DNA of 64,000 bases, from positions 1 through 64,000 of the forward strand of contig CAVZCK010000034.1 of NCBI GenBank assembly GCA_963773735.1. Direction: 5' to 3'. Below the pieces are notes generated by a model that saw nothing but the letters and a program-made list of their open reading frames with translations, was not told where the DNA came from and ran no database searches. Below, piece after piece: positions 45,758 to 55,513 of the stretch. Source of the stretch: CAVZCK01 sp963773735. Its GTDB lineage: Bacteria > Pseudomonadota > Alphaproteobacteria > Rhizobiales > Rhodomicrobiaceae. The translations under genes and the position numbers were made by a program. The stretch's first letter is position 1; every line of letters starts with the position of its first letter.

Positions 45758-46754
45758 ATGGGCCGCGAACATTTTCCGATCGAGGGCAAGCGCATCTGGG
45801 TTTGCGGCCATCGCGGCATGGTCGGCGCCGCGCTTCTGCGCCGGCTTCACACCGAGGGCTGCGAAATCCTGACCGCCGACCGGCGCAGCCTCGATCTGAC
45901 CCGCCAGGCCGACGTCCAAGCCTGGCTGCAGGAAAACCGGCCGAACGCAGTCATCGCTGCTGCCGCGAAAGTCGGCGGAATTCACGCCAATGCCAATTTT
46001 CCCGTCGCCTTTCTCGCCGACAATCTCGCCATTGCGCACAATGTGATCTGCGGCTCCGCTGAAAGCGGCGTGCGGCGTCTGATCTTTCTCGCCTCAAGCT
46101 GCATCTATCCGCGCGATGCTGCCCAGCCGATGCGCGAGGGGACCCTGCTCACCGGGCCTCTGGAGCCGACGAACCAGTGGTACGCCCTCGCCAAGATCGC
46201 CGGGCTCAAGCTGACCGAAGCCTATCGGCAGGAACAGGGACTCGACTTTTTCACCGCAATTCCGGCCAATCTTTACGGCCCCGGCGACAATTTCGATCCA
46301 CTCATGGGCCATGTGATCCCGGCGCTCATCCGCCGGGCGCACGAAGCGAAGCTCAAGGGGCTACCAGCGATCACGATCTGGGGAAGCGGCAAGCCGACGC
46401 GCGAATTCATGCATGTTGATGATTGCGCCGACGCGCTCGTTCATCTGCTCAAGACCTATCAGGATGGCGAGCCGGTCAATATCGGCGTCGGCAGCCAGAC
46501 GTCCATACGGACCCTTGCGGAAGCGATCGCCGCCATTGTCGGATATGACGGCCGCCTGGAATTCGACGCCTCGAAGCCCGACGGAACGCCGCGCAAGAGT
46601 CTCGACGGCGCGCGCCTTGCGCGCGACCGGCTGGCGCGGCGGACGTCCGCTGAAGGAAGGCCTGATGAGCGCTTATCGGTATTTCCTCGAACGAATTGCG
46701 CCCGACGGTCCGGCTCGAGGCGCTTTCCAAGCGGCGGCCAGCCACCATGTCTGA
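45758..46754 (+). pseudogene. fcl: GDP-L-fucose synthase, single frameshift near the C-terminus
   Basis: The Met at 45758 starts an extended SDR: IWVCGHRGMVGAALLRRL (nucleotide binding), AAAKVGGIHANANFPVAFLADNL, the Ser/Tyr/Lys triad in LASSCIYP and NQWYALAKIAGLK, and GSGKPTREFMHVDD. These are specific for the epimerase/reductase that makes GDP-L-fucose from GDP-4-keto-6-deoxymannose. At about 46618 a one-base insertion moves the C-terminal 45 residues (ATGWRGGRPLKEGLMSAYRYFLE) into another frame, ending at 46754. Corrected length is about 332 residues, normal for the family. The next gene overlaps by 8 bases. Confidence 0.85.
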
Positions 46755-47755
46755 GCCGCTGCCCCCTACGTCCGCCCGCGTCATCCGCCGGACGAGTCAT
46801 TGCATCCGGCTCGACGCCGAGCGGCTCGCCTGCGCCAAAGGCAAGACGCTTGCGACGCCGGACCTCGCGCGCTGTTATGCACAGCTCCTGCGTATCCGGC
46901 GCGTCGAGGAGGAGATCATCCGGCTCAATCCCACCGACAAGATCAACAGCCCCGTCCATCTCGGCATCGGGCAGGAAGCCGTGCTCGTCGCCGTCTGCGA
47001 TCAGCTCACACGCGAGGATGTGATTTTCGCCACCTATCGTGGCCATGCCGCCTATCTCGCCAGGGGCGGCGACCTTAAGCGTCTGTGGGCGGAGCTTGAC
47101 GGCAGGGAGGGCGGCTGCGGACGCGGCAAGGCCGGCTCGATGCATCTCGTCGATCCTTCGGTGAATATGATGGGTACATCCGCCACCGCCTCGGGCATCC
47201 CCGATGCGGTCGGCTATGCGCTGGCCGTGAAGATGCGCAGCGAAGATCGCATCGTCGTCTGCTTCTTCGGCGAGGAAGCAACGGACGAGGGTGTCACCCA
47301 AGAGAGCGTCAATTTCGCTGCGTCGCATGAGTTGCCGATCCTCTTCGTCTGCGAGAATAACGAGTTCGCCATCGACTCCCATGTCGGCGCCCGGATCGTC
47401 GGCAACGGGCTCTGCGAACGTTACCGGACGGTATGGCATTCGCTGCGAACGTGAAGACAGCGGCGATTTCTTGAAAATGTATGAACTCGCCGGTCGCGCA
47501 GTCGCGGCTGTGCGCGTCGGCCTCGGCCCGCGTTTCATCGAGATCAAGACGGCTCGTTGGCGCGATCATGCCGGCCCCGGCGAGGACCGGCACCACGGCT
47601 ATCGCTGCGATGATCACCTCGATACAGCGATCCCGGACGATCAGGTCGCGCGGATCGCGTCGATGCTGGAGGACGACGCGCGTCGCGAGATTGCGGAGAA
47701 AGTCGAGCGCGAGATCGCCGACGCCGTCGCCTGCGCCGAAGCGGGCACGGGCTGA
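46747..47755 (+). pseudogene. TPP-dependent dehydrogenase E1 alpha subunit, frameshifted, no E1 beta
   Basis: From the Met at 46747: LLRIRRVEEEIIRL, GIGQEAVLVAVCDQL, VIFATYRGHAAYLARGG, GGCGRGKAGSMHLVDP, VGYALAVKM and CENNEFAIDSHVGARIVGN, all pyruvate/acetoin dehydrogenase E1-alpha landmarks. The TPP/magnesium motif is unusual: CFFGEEATDEG where relatives have GDGA. Near 47428 a frame change is needed to continue as RYGIRCEREDSGDFLKMYELAGRA...IEIKTARWRDHAGPGEDRHHGY to 47755. The beta subunit, which these enzymes need, is absent downstream. The overlap with fcl suggests a joint role in an unusual activated sugar, but that is inference. Confidence 0.7.
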
Positions 47756-47870
47756 TCGGTGCGGTCATCAAGGTCGGCAATCTGAACTCGCTGCGCACGG
47801 TCGCCGCGATCGCGTGCTAACCGCGTGCGGCACCACGCAATTCGGCATCCCTGCAATTGGGCCGTCCGCG

Positions 47871-48785
47871 TCAGCTCTTCTCAGGCCGGCGCACAGAGCT
47901 GCCGCCTAGGCACTCGTAAAATCGCGTCGCCTGACTATCGTCGTAGCCGCCGAAGCCTGCCGATGAGGCGCCGAGAAACACCTGCAGCGCCGCGGCGGAG
48001 ACCGGAACCGGAAACCGTGCTGCGCGGGCCGCATCGAGCACTATCCCAAGATCCTTGACAAAAATGTCGACGGCCGATTTCGCGTCCTCGCCCTCGGTCA
48101 GCATCCGAGGCCCACGATCGCGGATCATCCAGGACCCGCCTGCCGAGACATTCAGCACTTCGAGCACCTGGGCGGGGTCGAGGCCGAGATGGGTGCCGAA
48201 GCTCATGACCTCGGCCGCCACCGCAAGATTGCAACCGGCGGCGAGCTGATGGACCATTTTCATCGTCGAGCCTGCGCCGGGGCGGTCACCGAGCCGGAAG
48301 ACATGGCCGCCCATGGGCTTGAAGCAGCGGCTCGGCCTTGGCGAAGGCTGCGTCCGAGCCTGCAACCATGAAGGTCAGCGTGCCTTGCTCGGCGCCGACC
48401 GTGCCGCCGGAGACCGGAGCGTCGAGATAGAGCCGTCCCGCGCTCCTCGACCCGCTGCCCGATCTGCCTCGCTGGCTGCCGCCGGCATGGTGACGCAGGA
48501 GATCACAAGCGCGCCCTTGGGCAGGGCGTCGAGCGCGCCGTCATCGAACAGCACCGCCGTTGCCTGCTCGGCATTGACCACCATCAAGACCAGCGCGTCG
48601 GCTCCGGCGCAGGCCGCCGCAGCGCTTTCGGCCGGCCGGCCGCCCTTGGCTTCAAGCGCCTTCAGCGCCTCGGCCACGCGGTCGTAGCCTGTTACCTGAT
48701 GCCCTGCAGCCATGAGCACGCCGGCCATGCGCCCGCCCATCGCGCCGAGCCCGACAAAGGCGACATTCATCGCGCTGTCCGTCAT
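47871..48785 (-). pseudogene. 3-hydroxyisobutyrate dehydrogenase-family oxidoreductase, multiple frameshifts
   Basis: The Met at 48785 starts NVAFVGLGAMGGRMAGVLMAAGHQVTGYDR (NAD-binding). Further pieces in other frames are LYLDAPVSGGTVGAEQGTLTFMVAGSD (substrate motif) and FRLGDRPGAGSTMKMVHQLAAGCNLAVAAEVMSFG (catalytic Lys in the MKMVHQ segment), ending at 47871. Breaks are near 48450 (two close together) and 48320. Span gives about 305 codons, correct for this family, which includes L-threonate dehydrogenase. The clean order of all landmarks argues for base errors rather than old decay. Last gene of the catabolic operon. Confidence 0.75.
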
Positions 48786-48843
48786 TCCTTCGTCACCTCA
48801 TTCATCGCGGGACCGCCTTCATCGCCCGATGCACGCGCCCGGT

Positions 48844-49773
48844 TCATTCCTTCACCGCGCCGGTCATGGCCGAGACATAGTGCTCGACGAAGAAGGCATA
48901 GAGGATGACGAGCGGCAGCGAGCCGACCAGCGCGCCGGCCATCAGCGAGCCCCAGCGATAGATATCGCCGTCGACGAATTCATTGACGATGGCGACCGGC
49001 ACGGTCTTGTTCTGCGTCGAGGACAGGAAGGTCAGCGCATAGATGAATTCGTTCCAGCAGAGCGTGAAGCAGAAGATGAAGGCGGAGATCAGTCCCGGAA
49101 TGGCGAGCGGCAGCACGATCTTCATCAGAATCTGCCAGCGGCTGGCGCCGTCGATCAGCGCGCATTCCTCCAGCTCGAAGGGGATGGTCTTGAAATAGCC
49201 CATCAGCAGCCAGGTCGAGAACGGAATGAGGATCGTCGGATAAGTCAGGATCAGCGCGAAGGGGGTGTCGAACAGCCCATATTGGAAGACGACCGAAGAC
49301 AGCGGAATGAACAGGATCGACGGCGGCACCAGATAGGCGAGAAAGATCGCGCCGCCGACCCACTGCGCGCCCTTGTAGCGCAATCGGACGATCGCATAGG
49401 CGGCGAGCACGCTGGCGATGATCGAGAGCACGGTCGCGGAGACCGCGACCATCATGGTGTTCCACAGCCACAGCGGGTAATAGGTTTCAAACAGCAGCGT
49501 ATAGATGTGCTTGAAGGTCGGGTTCCACGTCCAGAACGGGTTGAAGCGGTCGAGATCGAGCAGCTGATCGTCCGGTTTGATCGCCGTCAGCGCCATCCAG
49601 TAGAACGGGAACAGCAGCACGATGAGAATGATCCCGAGCGGCAGATAGAGCGTGATCAGCCGCCGCGGCAGCGTCTCCAGATAGCTCATGCCCTCGCTAT
49701 GATCGGCGAGGGGCGAAGATGCCGTGAGCACCGATTTGGGGTCGGCGCCTTTCGCGGCCAGCAGGTCAGTCAT
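48844..49773 (-). CDS. Sugar ABC transporter permease (MalG/UgpE type)
   Basis: The Met at 49773 gives 309 residues; a longer frame to 49812 is unlikely. Membrane segments include LYLPLGIILIVLLFPFYWMALTAI and the MalG signature EECALIDGASRWQILMKIVLPLAIPGLISAFIFCFTLCWNEF (EAA loop). Pairs with the permease encoded just upstream, whose stop overlaps this start by 8 bases. Confidence 0.92.
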   Translation of the reverse strand: MTDLLAAKGADPKSVLTASSPLADHSEGMSYLETLPRRLITLYLPLGIILIVLLFPFYWMALTAIKPDDQLLDLDRFNPFWTWNPTFKHIYTLLFETYYPLWLWNTMMVAVSATVLSIIASVLAAYAIVRLRYKGAQWVGGAIFLAYLVPPSILFIPLSSVVFQYGLFDTPFALILTYPTILIPFSTWLLMGYFKTIPFELEECALIDGASRWQILMKIVLPLAIPGLISAFIFCFTLCWNEFIYALTFLSSTQNKTVPVAIVNEFVDGDIYRWGSLMAGALVGSLPLVILYAFFVEHYVSAMTGAVKE

Positions 49774-50726
49774 TGCTTTCGCCCTGTTGCCATTTGCGGC
49801 GCTGCAGGCCAAACCAAGAGATCAGGATGGCGCCGAGCAGAAACGGGATCATCGCCGTCGAGATCGCCGCGCCTTCGCCGAGATGGCCGCCCAGAATCGC
49901 GCGCTGATAGGACAGCGTCGCCATGAGCTGCGTCGCGTTCACAGGCCCGCCGCGCGTCAGCACCCAGATGAGCTGAAAATCGGTAAAGGTGAACAGCACC
50001 GAAAACGTCATCACCACGGCGATGATCGGCGTCAGCAGCGGATAGGTTATGTGGCGAAAGATCTGCCAGCGGCTGGCGCCGTCGATCGTGGCCGCTTCAT
50101 AGAGCGACGGCGCCACGGTCTGCAGCCCGGCGAGCAGCGTAATGGCGACGAACGGAATCCCGCGCCAGATATTGGCAAAGATCACCGACCAGCGCGCGTT
50201 CCACGGATCGCCGAGAAAATTGATATTTTCGGAGATCAAGCCAAGGTTGCGGAGCGACCAGGAGACGATCGAAAACTGCGGATCGTAAATCCACCAGAAG
50301 GCAATGGCCGAGAGGACCGTCGGCACGATGAAGGGGATGAGCACGACCGCGCGCAGCATCGCCTTGAACGGCAGATTCTCATTCAGCAGCAGCGCGAGAT
50401 AAAGGCCGACCGCGAATTTCACCGCGCTCGCTACCACCGTATAGAGCACCGTGTTGAAGACCGAGAGCCAGAACACCGAATCGCCCCACAGCCACTCGTA
50501 ATTCTCCAGGCCGATGAATTCACCCGACTGGCCGATCCGCGCATCGCTGAATGAGAGCCAGACGCCGAGCCCGAGCGGATAAGCCAGGAACAGGATAAGG
50601 AAGGCTGCCGGCGGGCAGCATGAACCAGAAGCCGAGCCAATTGCGATTGACCCATAAGCGCTCCCACGCAGTCGCTTCGCGGGGGGCAGCTCTTGCGGCG
50701 TGCCCGGCTATTGCAACTTCCGCCAT
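49766..50726 (-). pseudogene. Sugar ABC transporter permease (MalF/UgpA type), single frameshift
   Basis: The Met at 50726 opens EVAIAGHAARAAPREATAWERLWVNRNWLGFWFMLPAG. Near 50617 one extra base breaks the frame; corrected, it continues FLILFLAYPLGLGVWLSFSDA and joins FWLSVFNTVLYTVVASAVKF onward to 49766. The EAA loop LYEAATIDGASRWQIFRHITYPLL is intact. Corrected length is about 320 residues, as expected for the family. Confidence 0.85.
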
Positions 50727-50793
50727 GTCTTCTCCGGCTCCCGGTCGGCTATTCAGCGGACGGCACCAGAGCGCCGTCCGCACGTCATGAGCG

Positions 50794-52113
50794 TCAGCGA
50801 TAGATGCGCTGCAGCTGGCGTTCGGCGATCTTGATCGTGCCCTTGGCGTCCTCGCGGCCCGTGCAAAAGGCCGCGAACATGTCGAGCACCACGAAGTCTG
50901 CGATCGCTGCCGCCGCCTTCTCGCCGACCGAACCCAGCCCGCCAGCCGTCAGCGTGCGCTTGCCGGCCTGGCCGAAGATCGTCGCCTTTGGATCGGCGGT
51001 CCAGACCGGGTTGTTGTCATAGGCATTGAGGCAGTGCGTGAGATAGCCTTGCGCGGCTTCAAGCCATTTGTTGAACTGATCCGCCTCCAGCATGAACGCC
51101 ATCAGCGCCTTACAGGCCTTCGGATACTTGGTGTAGGTCATTGCCAGGATCGGATAGAGCAGATGCAGCTCGGTCGGCTTGCCGACCGGCCCGATCGGCC
51201 ACACAGCGTGATCCATATCCTTGGCGATTTCGGTCTTGGTGGGGTCCTTCTTGGCCGCGACGTAGATGGAAATGCCGTTGTCGGTCCAGTTGATCTCACC
51301 GCCGAGGAACGCTTTGTTGTTGAAGGAGTCGTTCCACGCTGCCACGCCGGGAACCATGTTGTCATAGAGCTGCTTGGCGTAATCGAGCGCCTTCGCCGTT
51401 TCCGGCGAATTGATGATGACCTTGTCGTTCTTGTCGACGACGTTGCCGCCATTCGCCCACAGGCACCAATAGACCCAGGCGTTGCCGTCGCCCGAAGCAT
51501 GGCCGAGCGCGAAGCCGCCCGGCGTATTGTTCTTCTTCATCGCCTTGGCGTATTCGAGGAATTCATCCGTCGTCGTCGGGAATTTCGAGAAGCCCGCCTT
51601 TTTCGACGCCTCAAGCCGGTAGTTCAGCATATTGCCGCTGTAGCAGACCGGGATGGCGATCCACTTCTTGCCGCTCATGCCGTAGGCCTGCGCCGAGGGC
51701 ACCCAGCCGCCATATTTCTTGCCGAGATAGTCTGCCACATCCGTGACATCGAGACATTTCTGCGGGAAGAGGTGCGGCAGCGAATAAAGGCCCCAGAACA
51801 TATCCTGTCCCGCGCCGGTATTGGCAGCGACAGAAGCTTTCGGCTGCACGTCTTCGTAGGACTCGCGTGAGATCGTGACCTTGACGCCCGTCGCTTTCGT
51901 GAACGCATCGATCAATTTGACGAAGGCGTCATCTTCGGACTGCACGAAATATTTCCACCGCAGCAGCGACAGCTCTGCGCCTTTCTCCGGCTTCCATGGC
52001 GCCGACTGCGCCCAGGCTTTCGCCCATTCGAGCAGAGCGGAGCCGCTGAGCGCGCCCGTCGCAGCGAGCGCAGTACTGCCCAGCATTAGGGCGCGGCGAG
52101 TAAGGTGGGTCAT
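50794..52113 (-). CDS. Sugar ABC transporter substrate-binding protein (family 1, Tat signal)
   Basis: 439 residues. An N-terminal twin-arginine signal (MTHLTRRALMLGSTALAATGALSG) is followed by a family 1 extracellular binding fold (FVKLIDAFTKATGVKVTISRESYEDVQPK; VCYSGNMLNYRLEASKKAGF; GHASGDGNAWVYWCLWANGG). Export in folded form through Tat is inferred from the RR motif. Ligand is unknown; the gene context suggests a sugar or sugar acid. First of the importer genes after the ATPase gene. Confidence 0.92.
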   Translation of the reverse strand: MTHLTRRALMLGSTALAATGALSGSALLEWAKAWAQSAPWKPEKGAELSLLRWKYFVQSEDDAFVKLIDAFTKATGVKVTISRESYEDVQPKASVAANTGAGQDMFWGLYSLPHLFPQKCLDVTDVADYLGKKYGGWVPSAQAYGMSGKKWIAIPVCYSGNMLNYRLEASKKAGFSKFPTTTDEFLEYAKAMKKNNTPGGFALGHASGDGNAWVYWCLWANGGNVVDKNDKVIINSPETAKALDYAKQLYDNMVPGVAAWNDSFNNKAFLGGEINWTDNGISIYVAAKKDPTKTEIAKDMDHAVWPIGPVGKPTELHLLYPILAMTYTKYPKACKALMAFMLEADQFNKWLEAAQGYLTHCLNAYDNNPVWTADPKATIFGQAGKRTLTAGGLGSVGEKAAAAIADFVVLDMFAAFCTGREDAKGTIKIAERQLQRIYR

Positions 52114-52138
52114 TGGTGTCTCCTCCTAGGATCAAAGA

Positions 52139-53206
52139 TTATGCGACGATTCTTTCCCCCGTCGCCGCGTCGAACAGATGGACGAGCTCCGGATTCGGTT
52201 TGAGCCGGATCTTGTCGCCCGGCTTGAATGGATGACGCTCGCGGAAGACGGCGATGATGTCTTCTCCGCCGAGCTTTGCGACGACCTGGATCTCCGACCC
52301 GGTCGGCTCGACGACCTGGATCTCGGATTCGACGCCGTCGCTTGCGAGCTGGAAATGCTCGGGCCGGACGCCGTAAACCGCGCGCCGCCCATCGGAACCG
52401 GGCGGCACGGACGTGATCGGCAGCTTGCTTCCACCCGGTCCTTCGAACTCGGCCACGCCGTTGACGCGCAGCGTGCCCCTGAGCGTGTTCATGGCCGGCG
52501 AGCCGATGAAGCCCGCAACGAAGAGATTGTCGGGTTTGTCATAGAGGTCGAGCGGCGCGCCGATCTGCTCAACGACCCCGTCATGCATGACCACGATCTT
52601 GTCGGCCATGGTCATGGCTTCGATCTGATCATGGGTGACATAGACGGTCGTCGTCTTCAGCCGCTGGTGCAGCTCCTTGATTTCGGTGCGCATCTGCACG
52701 CGCAGCTTGGCGTCGAGATTGGATAGCGGCTCGTCGAACAGGAAGACCTGGGGGTCGCGCACGATGGCACGGCCCATGGCGACGCGCTGACGCTGCCCGC
52801 CCGACAATTGGCGCGGGTAGCGCGCGAGCAACGGCAACAGGCCCAGAATTTCGGCCGCACGGTTGACGCGCATGTCGATCTCATCCTTGCGGGCGCGGCG
52901 CAGCTTCAGCGAAAAGCCCATATTGTCGGCGACGGTCATATGCGGGTAGAGCGCATAGTTCTGGAACACCATCGCGATGTCGCGCTCTTTCGGCGGCACG
53001 TTGTTGACGACGCGCTCGCCGATTCGGACCTCGCCGCCGGTGATGTTCTCCAGGCCGGCAATCATGCGCAGCAGCGTGGATTTGCCGCAACCGGACGGCC
53101 CGACGAGGACGACGAACTCGCCGTCTTCAATGTCGATATTTACGCCGTGAATGACTTCCACGGCGCCGAAGGCCTTTCGGACGTTCCGGACCGTAACTGA
53201 CGCCAT
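52139..53206 (-). CDS. Sugar ABC transporter ATPase (UgpC/MalK type)
   Basis: 355 residues: Walker A GPSGCGKSTLLR, Q-loop FQNYALYPHMTV, signature LSGGQRQRVAMGRAIVRDP, Walker B VFLFDEPLSNLDAKLR, H-loop VTHDQIEAMT and a C-terminal TOBE-type domain (GVRPEHFQL). This is the CUT1-family ATPase for the two permeases downstream. The spacing to the binding-protein gene (25 bases) fits one operon. Confidence 0.94.
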   Translation of the reverse strand: MASVTVRNVRKAFGAVEVIHGVNIDIEDGEFVVLVGPSGCGKSTLLRMIAGLENITGGEVRIGERVVNNVPPKERDIAMVFQNYALYPHMTVADNMGFSLKLRRARKDEIDMRVNRAAEILGLLPLLARYPRQLSGGQRQRVAMGRAIVRDPQVFLFDEPLSNLDAKLRVQMRTEIKELHQRLKTTTVYVTHDQIEAMTMADKIVVMHDGVVEQIGAPLDLYDKPDNLFVAGFIGSPAMNTLRGTLRVNGVAEFEGPGGSKLPITSVPPGSDGRRAVYGVRPEHFQLASDGVESEIQVVEPTGSEIQVVAKLGGEDIIAVFRERHPFKPGDKIRLKPNPELVHLFDAATGERIVA

Positions 53207-53369
53207 GGCGTCGCCGCCTCCCTATGGATTCCGGTCTCTCGCCGGAATTACGCATTGATATTGTTCGCCGGACGACCTCCGGTCAATCACGTTCTTGATC
53301 AGCCCTTGTTTCCCTGCCTCACGCGAGGAGTTGGCCGTTCTTACGATCCCCGCGTTAGACGATACAATT

Positions 53370-53747
53370 TCAGCTGCCGGCCTTTCCGACGCGGAAGTCC
53401 ACATGGATGTGGTTGCCGTCCGGATCGTGAACGTTGATCTGGAGGAGGTCGGTCCCCGGCACGCGCCCCTCGTGATAGGGAACCTCGTCGGCTTCGAGCC
53501 GCGCGCGCAGCGCCTGGAGATCATCGCCCTGCAGCGCGAAATGCTCAAGCCGGAGATCGGCCGCTGCCGCGCTAGGAGCCCGCTCCACCCCGACCAGATG
53601 CACGATCGGGGCGTCCCCGGCATAGAGCCAGGCGCCGGGAAACGAAAAGGGCGGGCGCCAGCCGTCGACGAGCCCGAGCACGCGGACATACCAGGCACGC
53701 ATGACTTCGAGTGAGGCGGTGCGAATATTCACATGGTCGAGCTTCAT
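53370..53747 (-). CDS. VOC-family (glyoxalase/dioxygenase-like) protein
   Basis: 125 residues from the Met at 53747: MKLDHVNIRTASLEVMRAWYVRVLGLVDG, then YAGDAPIVHLVGVER, LRLEHFALQGDDLQ and LLQINVHDPDGNHIHVDF. This is a single VOC module with His (DHVNI) and Glu/His metal-ligand candidates. Members include glyoxalase I and extradiol dioxygenases; the specific reaction here is unknown. Its start abuts the stop of the SDR gene. Confidence 0.83.
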   Translation of the reverse strand: MKLDHVNIRTASLEVMRAWYVRVLGLVDGWRPPFSFPGAWLYAGDAPIVHLVGVERAPSAAAADLRLEHFALQGDDLQALRARLEADEVPYHEGRVPGTDLLQINVHDPDGNHIHVDFRVGKAGS

Positions 53748-53751
53748 TGCT

Positions 53752-54499
53752 TCACCCGCGTCCGACGAATGGCATGTTGGTCGCCATGATGGTCTGGAAC
53801 AGAACATTGGTCGAGAGCGGCAGCTCGGCCATGCGCAAGACCGCATCTGCGACGTAGCGCACATCCATGGTCGGCTCGGTCTTCAGCGTGCCGTCCGCCT
53901 GCGGTACGCCCCGCGACATCCGCTCGGTCATCTCCGAGGCACAATTGCCGATGTCGATTTGGCCGCAGGCGATGCTGTACGGGCGGCCGTCGAGCGCGAT
54001 GGTCTTGGTCAGACCGGTGATCGCATGTTTCGAGGCTGTATAGGGCACGGAATTGTATCGCGGCGCGTGAGCGGAAATCGAGCCGTTATTGATGATCCGG
54101 CCGCCCTGCGGGACTTGCGCCTTCATCATGCGAAACGCGCCGCTGGCGATCAGGAAAGCGCCGTCGAGATTGATCGAGACCACCTTGCGCCAGTCTTCCC
54201 AGGAAATGTCGCCAACATCGCGCGGCGGCACATTCACCCCGGCATTGTTGAAGACGGCGTCGAGCCGTCCGTGAACCGAGCCGATGCGATCGAACAGCGC
54301 CGCGACCGAGATCCGGGTCGGAGACGTCGGTGGCGACAGGGGTCGCATTGGCGCCGATCGAAGCGGCGACGGCCTCGAGCTTATCCTTATTGCGCGCTGC
54401 GAGCACGACCTTATGGCCGGCCGCGCCGAAGGCCTGCGCCGTCGCCGCGCCGATGCCCTGGCTCGACCCGGTCACAAGAACGACAAGTGGATTGGCCAT
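53752..54499 (-). pseudogene. SDR-family oxidoreductase, single frameshift
   Basis: The Met at 54499: VVLVTGSSQGIGAATAQAFGAAGHKVVLAARN, then ATPVATDVSDPD. Near 54320 the frame shifts by one base and continues VAALFDRIGSVHGRLDAVFNNAGVN, SISAHAPRYNSVPYTASKHAITGLTKTIALDGR (catalytic Ser/Tyr/Lys) to 53752. Corrected length is about 248 residues, a classical SDR. Likely a dehydrogenase in the surrounding sugar-acid pathway. Confidence 0.82.
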
Positions 54500-54514
54500 T
54501 GAATTTCCTCCCGA

Positions 54515-55483
54515 TTACGCCAAAGCGTTGAGATCGTCTTCCAGAAAATAGCGGACATTGTCCTCGAAACTCTCGTCGCGGACAAAGCCCATCCGCAAAC
54601 CCTTGGCCGGGTTGAACCGTCCCTTCCAGCCGAGCACGATGCGCTGCAGCACCGGATCGGGCTCCCAGCGGATGAGGTTGACCGGGCCATCGCCGGCGAC
54701 GCGGCGCATGGCCTCGACCATCTCGCCGATGCGGTAGCTCCGTCCGGGAAGCATGATACAGCGGTTGAGGCCGAAGGCTTCGGAGGGCATCTCGGCGGCC
54801 ATGACCAGATTTTCAATGACACGACGCGGCGACAGGAACCAGTGCTCGTAATCGGGCGAGACCGGACAAATTGCCTCTTGCCCCTGCAATGGCTCACGAA
54901 AGATTGAAGACATGAAGCCCGAAGCCGCCTTGTTCGGCTTGCCGGGCCGGATCGAGATCGTCGGCAGGCGCAAGCCGCGGCCATCGAAGAAGCCTTTGCG
55001 CGAATAGTCGTTGAGCATCAGCTCCGAGGCCGCCTTTTGCGCACCGTAGGAGGTTTGCGGGTTGAGATGGGTCCAGTCCTCGATCGGCTCCTCGATCTCG
55101 CCGCCATAGACCGCAATCGAGGAGGTAAAGACGACGATCGGCCTGGTCGCAATATGCCGCGCCGCCTCGAAGACGTGATACGAGCCGAACAGATTGACGC
55201 GCCAGCCAAGGTCGAATTCGGCTTCAGCCTGGCCGGAAACGATCGCCGCAAGATGATAGATGACATCCGGCCGCGCCTCGATAAGGCCACGCACCTGTCC
55301 GGCGTCGGTGATATCGACCGCGCGTCCCTCGACCGGGAACGACGCGGCGACCGCCTTGGGCACGGCGAGATCGGCAAGCGTCATTTGCGAGATCGGCTGC
55401 CCGCGCAACTGGCCGCGCGCGCCCAGGGCCTTGGCGAGCTTCTGGCCGATGAAGCCGCCGCCGCCGATGATGAGGACCTTCAT
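54515..55483 (-). CDS. DenD-like NAD-dependent dehydrogenase/epimerase
   Basis: 322 residues of the extended SDR family: MKVLIIGGGGFIGQKLAKAL (nucleotide binding), IYHLAAIVSGQAEAEFDLGWRVNLFGSYHVFEAAR, Ser in FTSSIAVYGG, Tyr/Lys in SYGAQKAASELMLNDY, and RLPTISIRPGKPNKAASGFMSSIFREPLQGQ. This last segment and the overall pattern are those of D-erythronate dehydrogenase (DenD), which oxidises a four-carbon sugar acid. The kinase/isomerase partners of the erythronate pathway (OtnK, OtnI) are not in the window, so the substrate here may differ. Confidence 0.82.
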   Translation of the reverse strand: MKVLIIGGGGFIGQKLAKALGARGQLRGQPISQMTLADLAVPKAVAASFPVEGRAVDITDAGQVRGLIEARPDVIYHLAAIVSGQAEAEFDLGWRVNLFGSYHVFEAARHIATRPIVVFTSSIAVYGGEIEEPIEDWTHLNPQTSYGAQKAASELMLNDYSRKGFFDGRGLRLPTISIRPGKPNKAASGFMSSIFREPLQGQEAICPVSPDYEHWFLSPRRVIENLVMAAEMPSEAFGLNRCIMLPGRSYRIGEMVEAMRRVAGDGPVNLIRWEPDPVLQRIVLGWKGRFNPAKGLRMGFVRDESFEDNVRYFLEDDLNALA

Positions 55484-55513
55484 GAACTTGCCTCCCTATG
55501 GCCGCGCCCAGCC

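Noticed and set aside
47756..47870. Start of an E1-beta gene
   Set aside because: Translation in all frames shows no E1-beta motif before the convergent dehydrogenase gene.
48712..49926. 404-codon open frame on the plus strand (and similar at 49724, 51034, 55037, 57318)
   Set aside because: All are antisense to ABC transporter or dehydrogenase genes with intact motifs; charged low-complexity translations.
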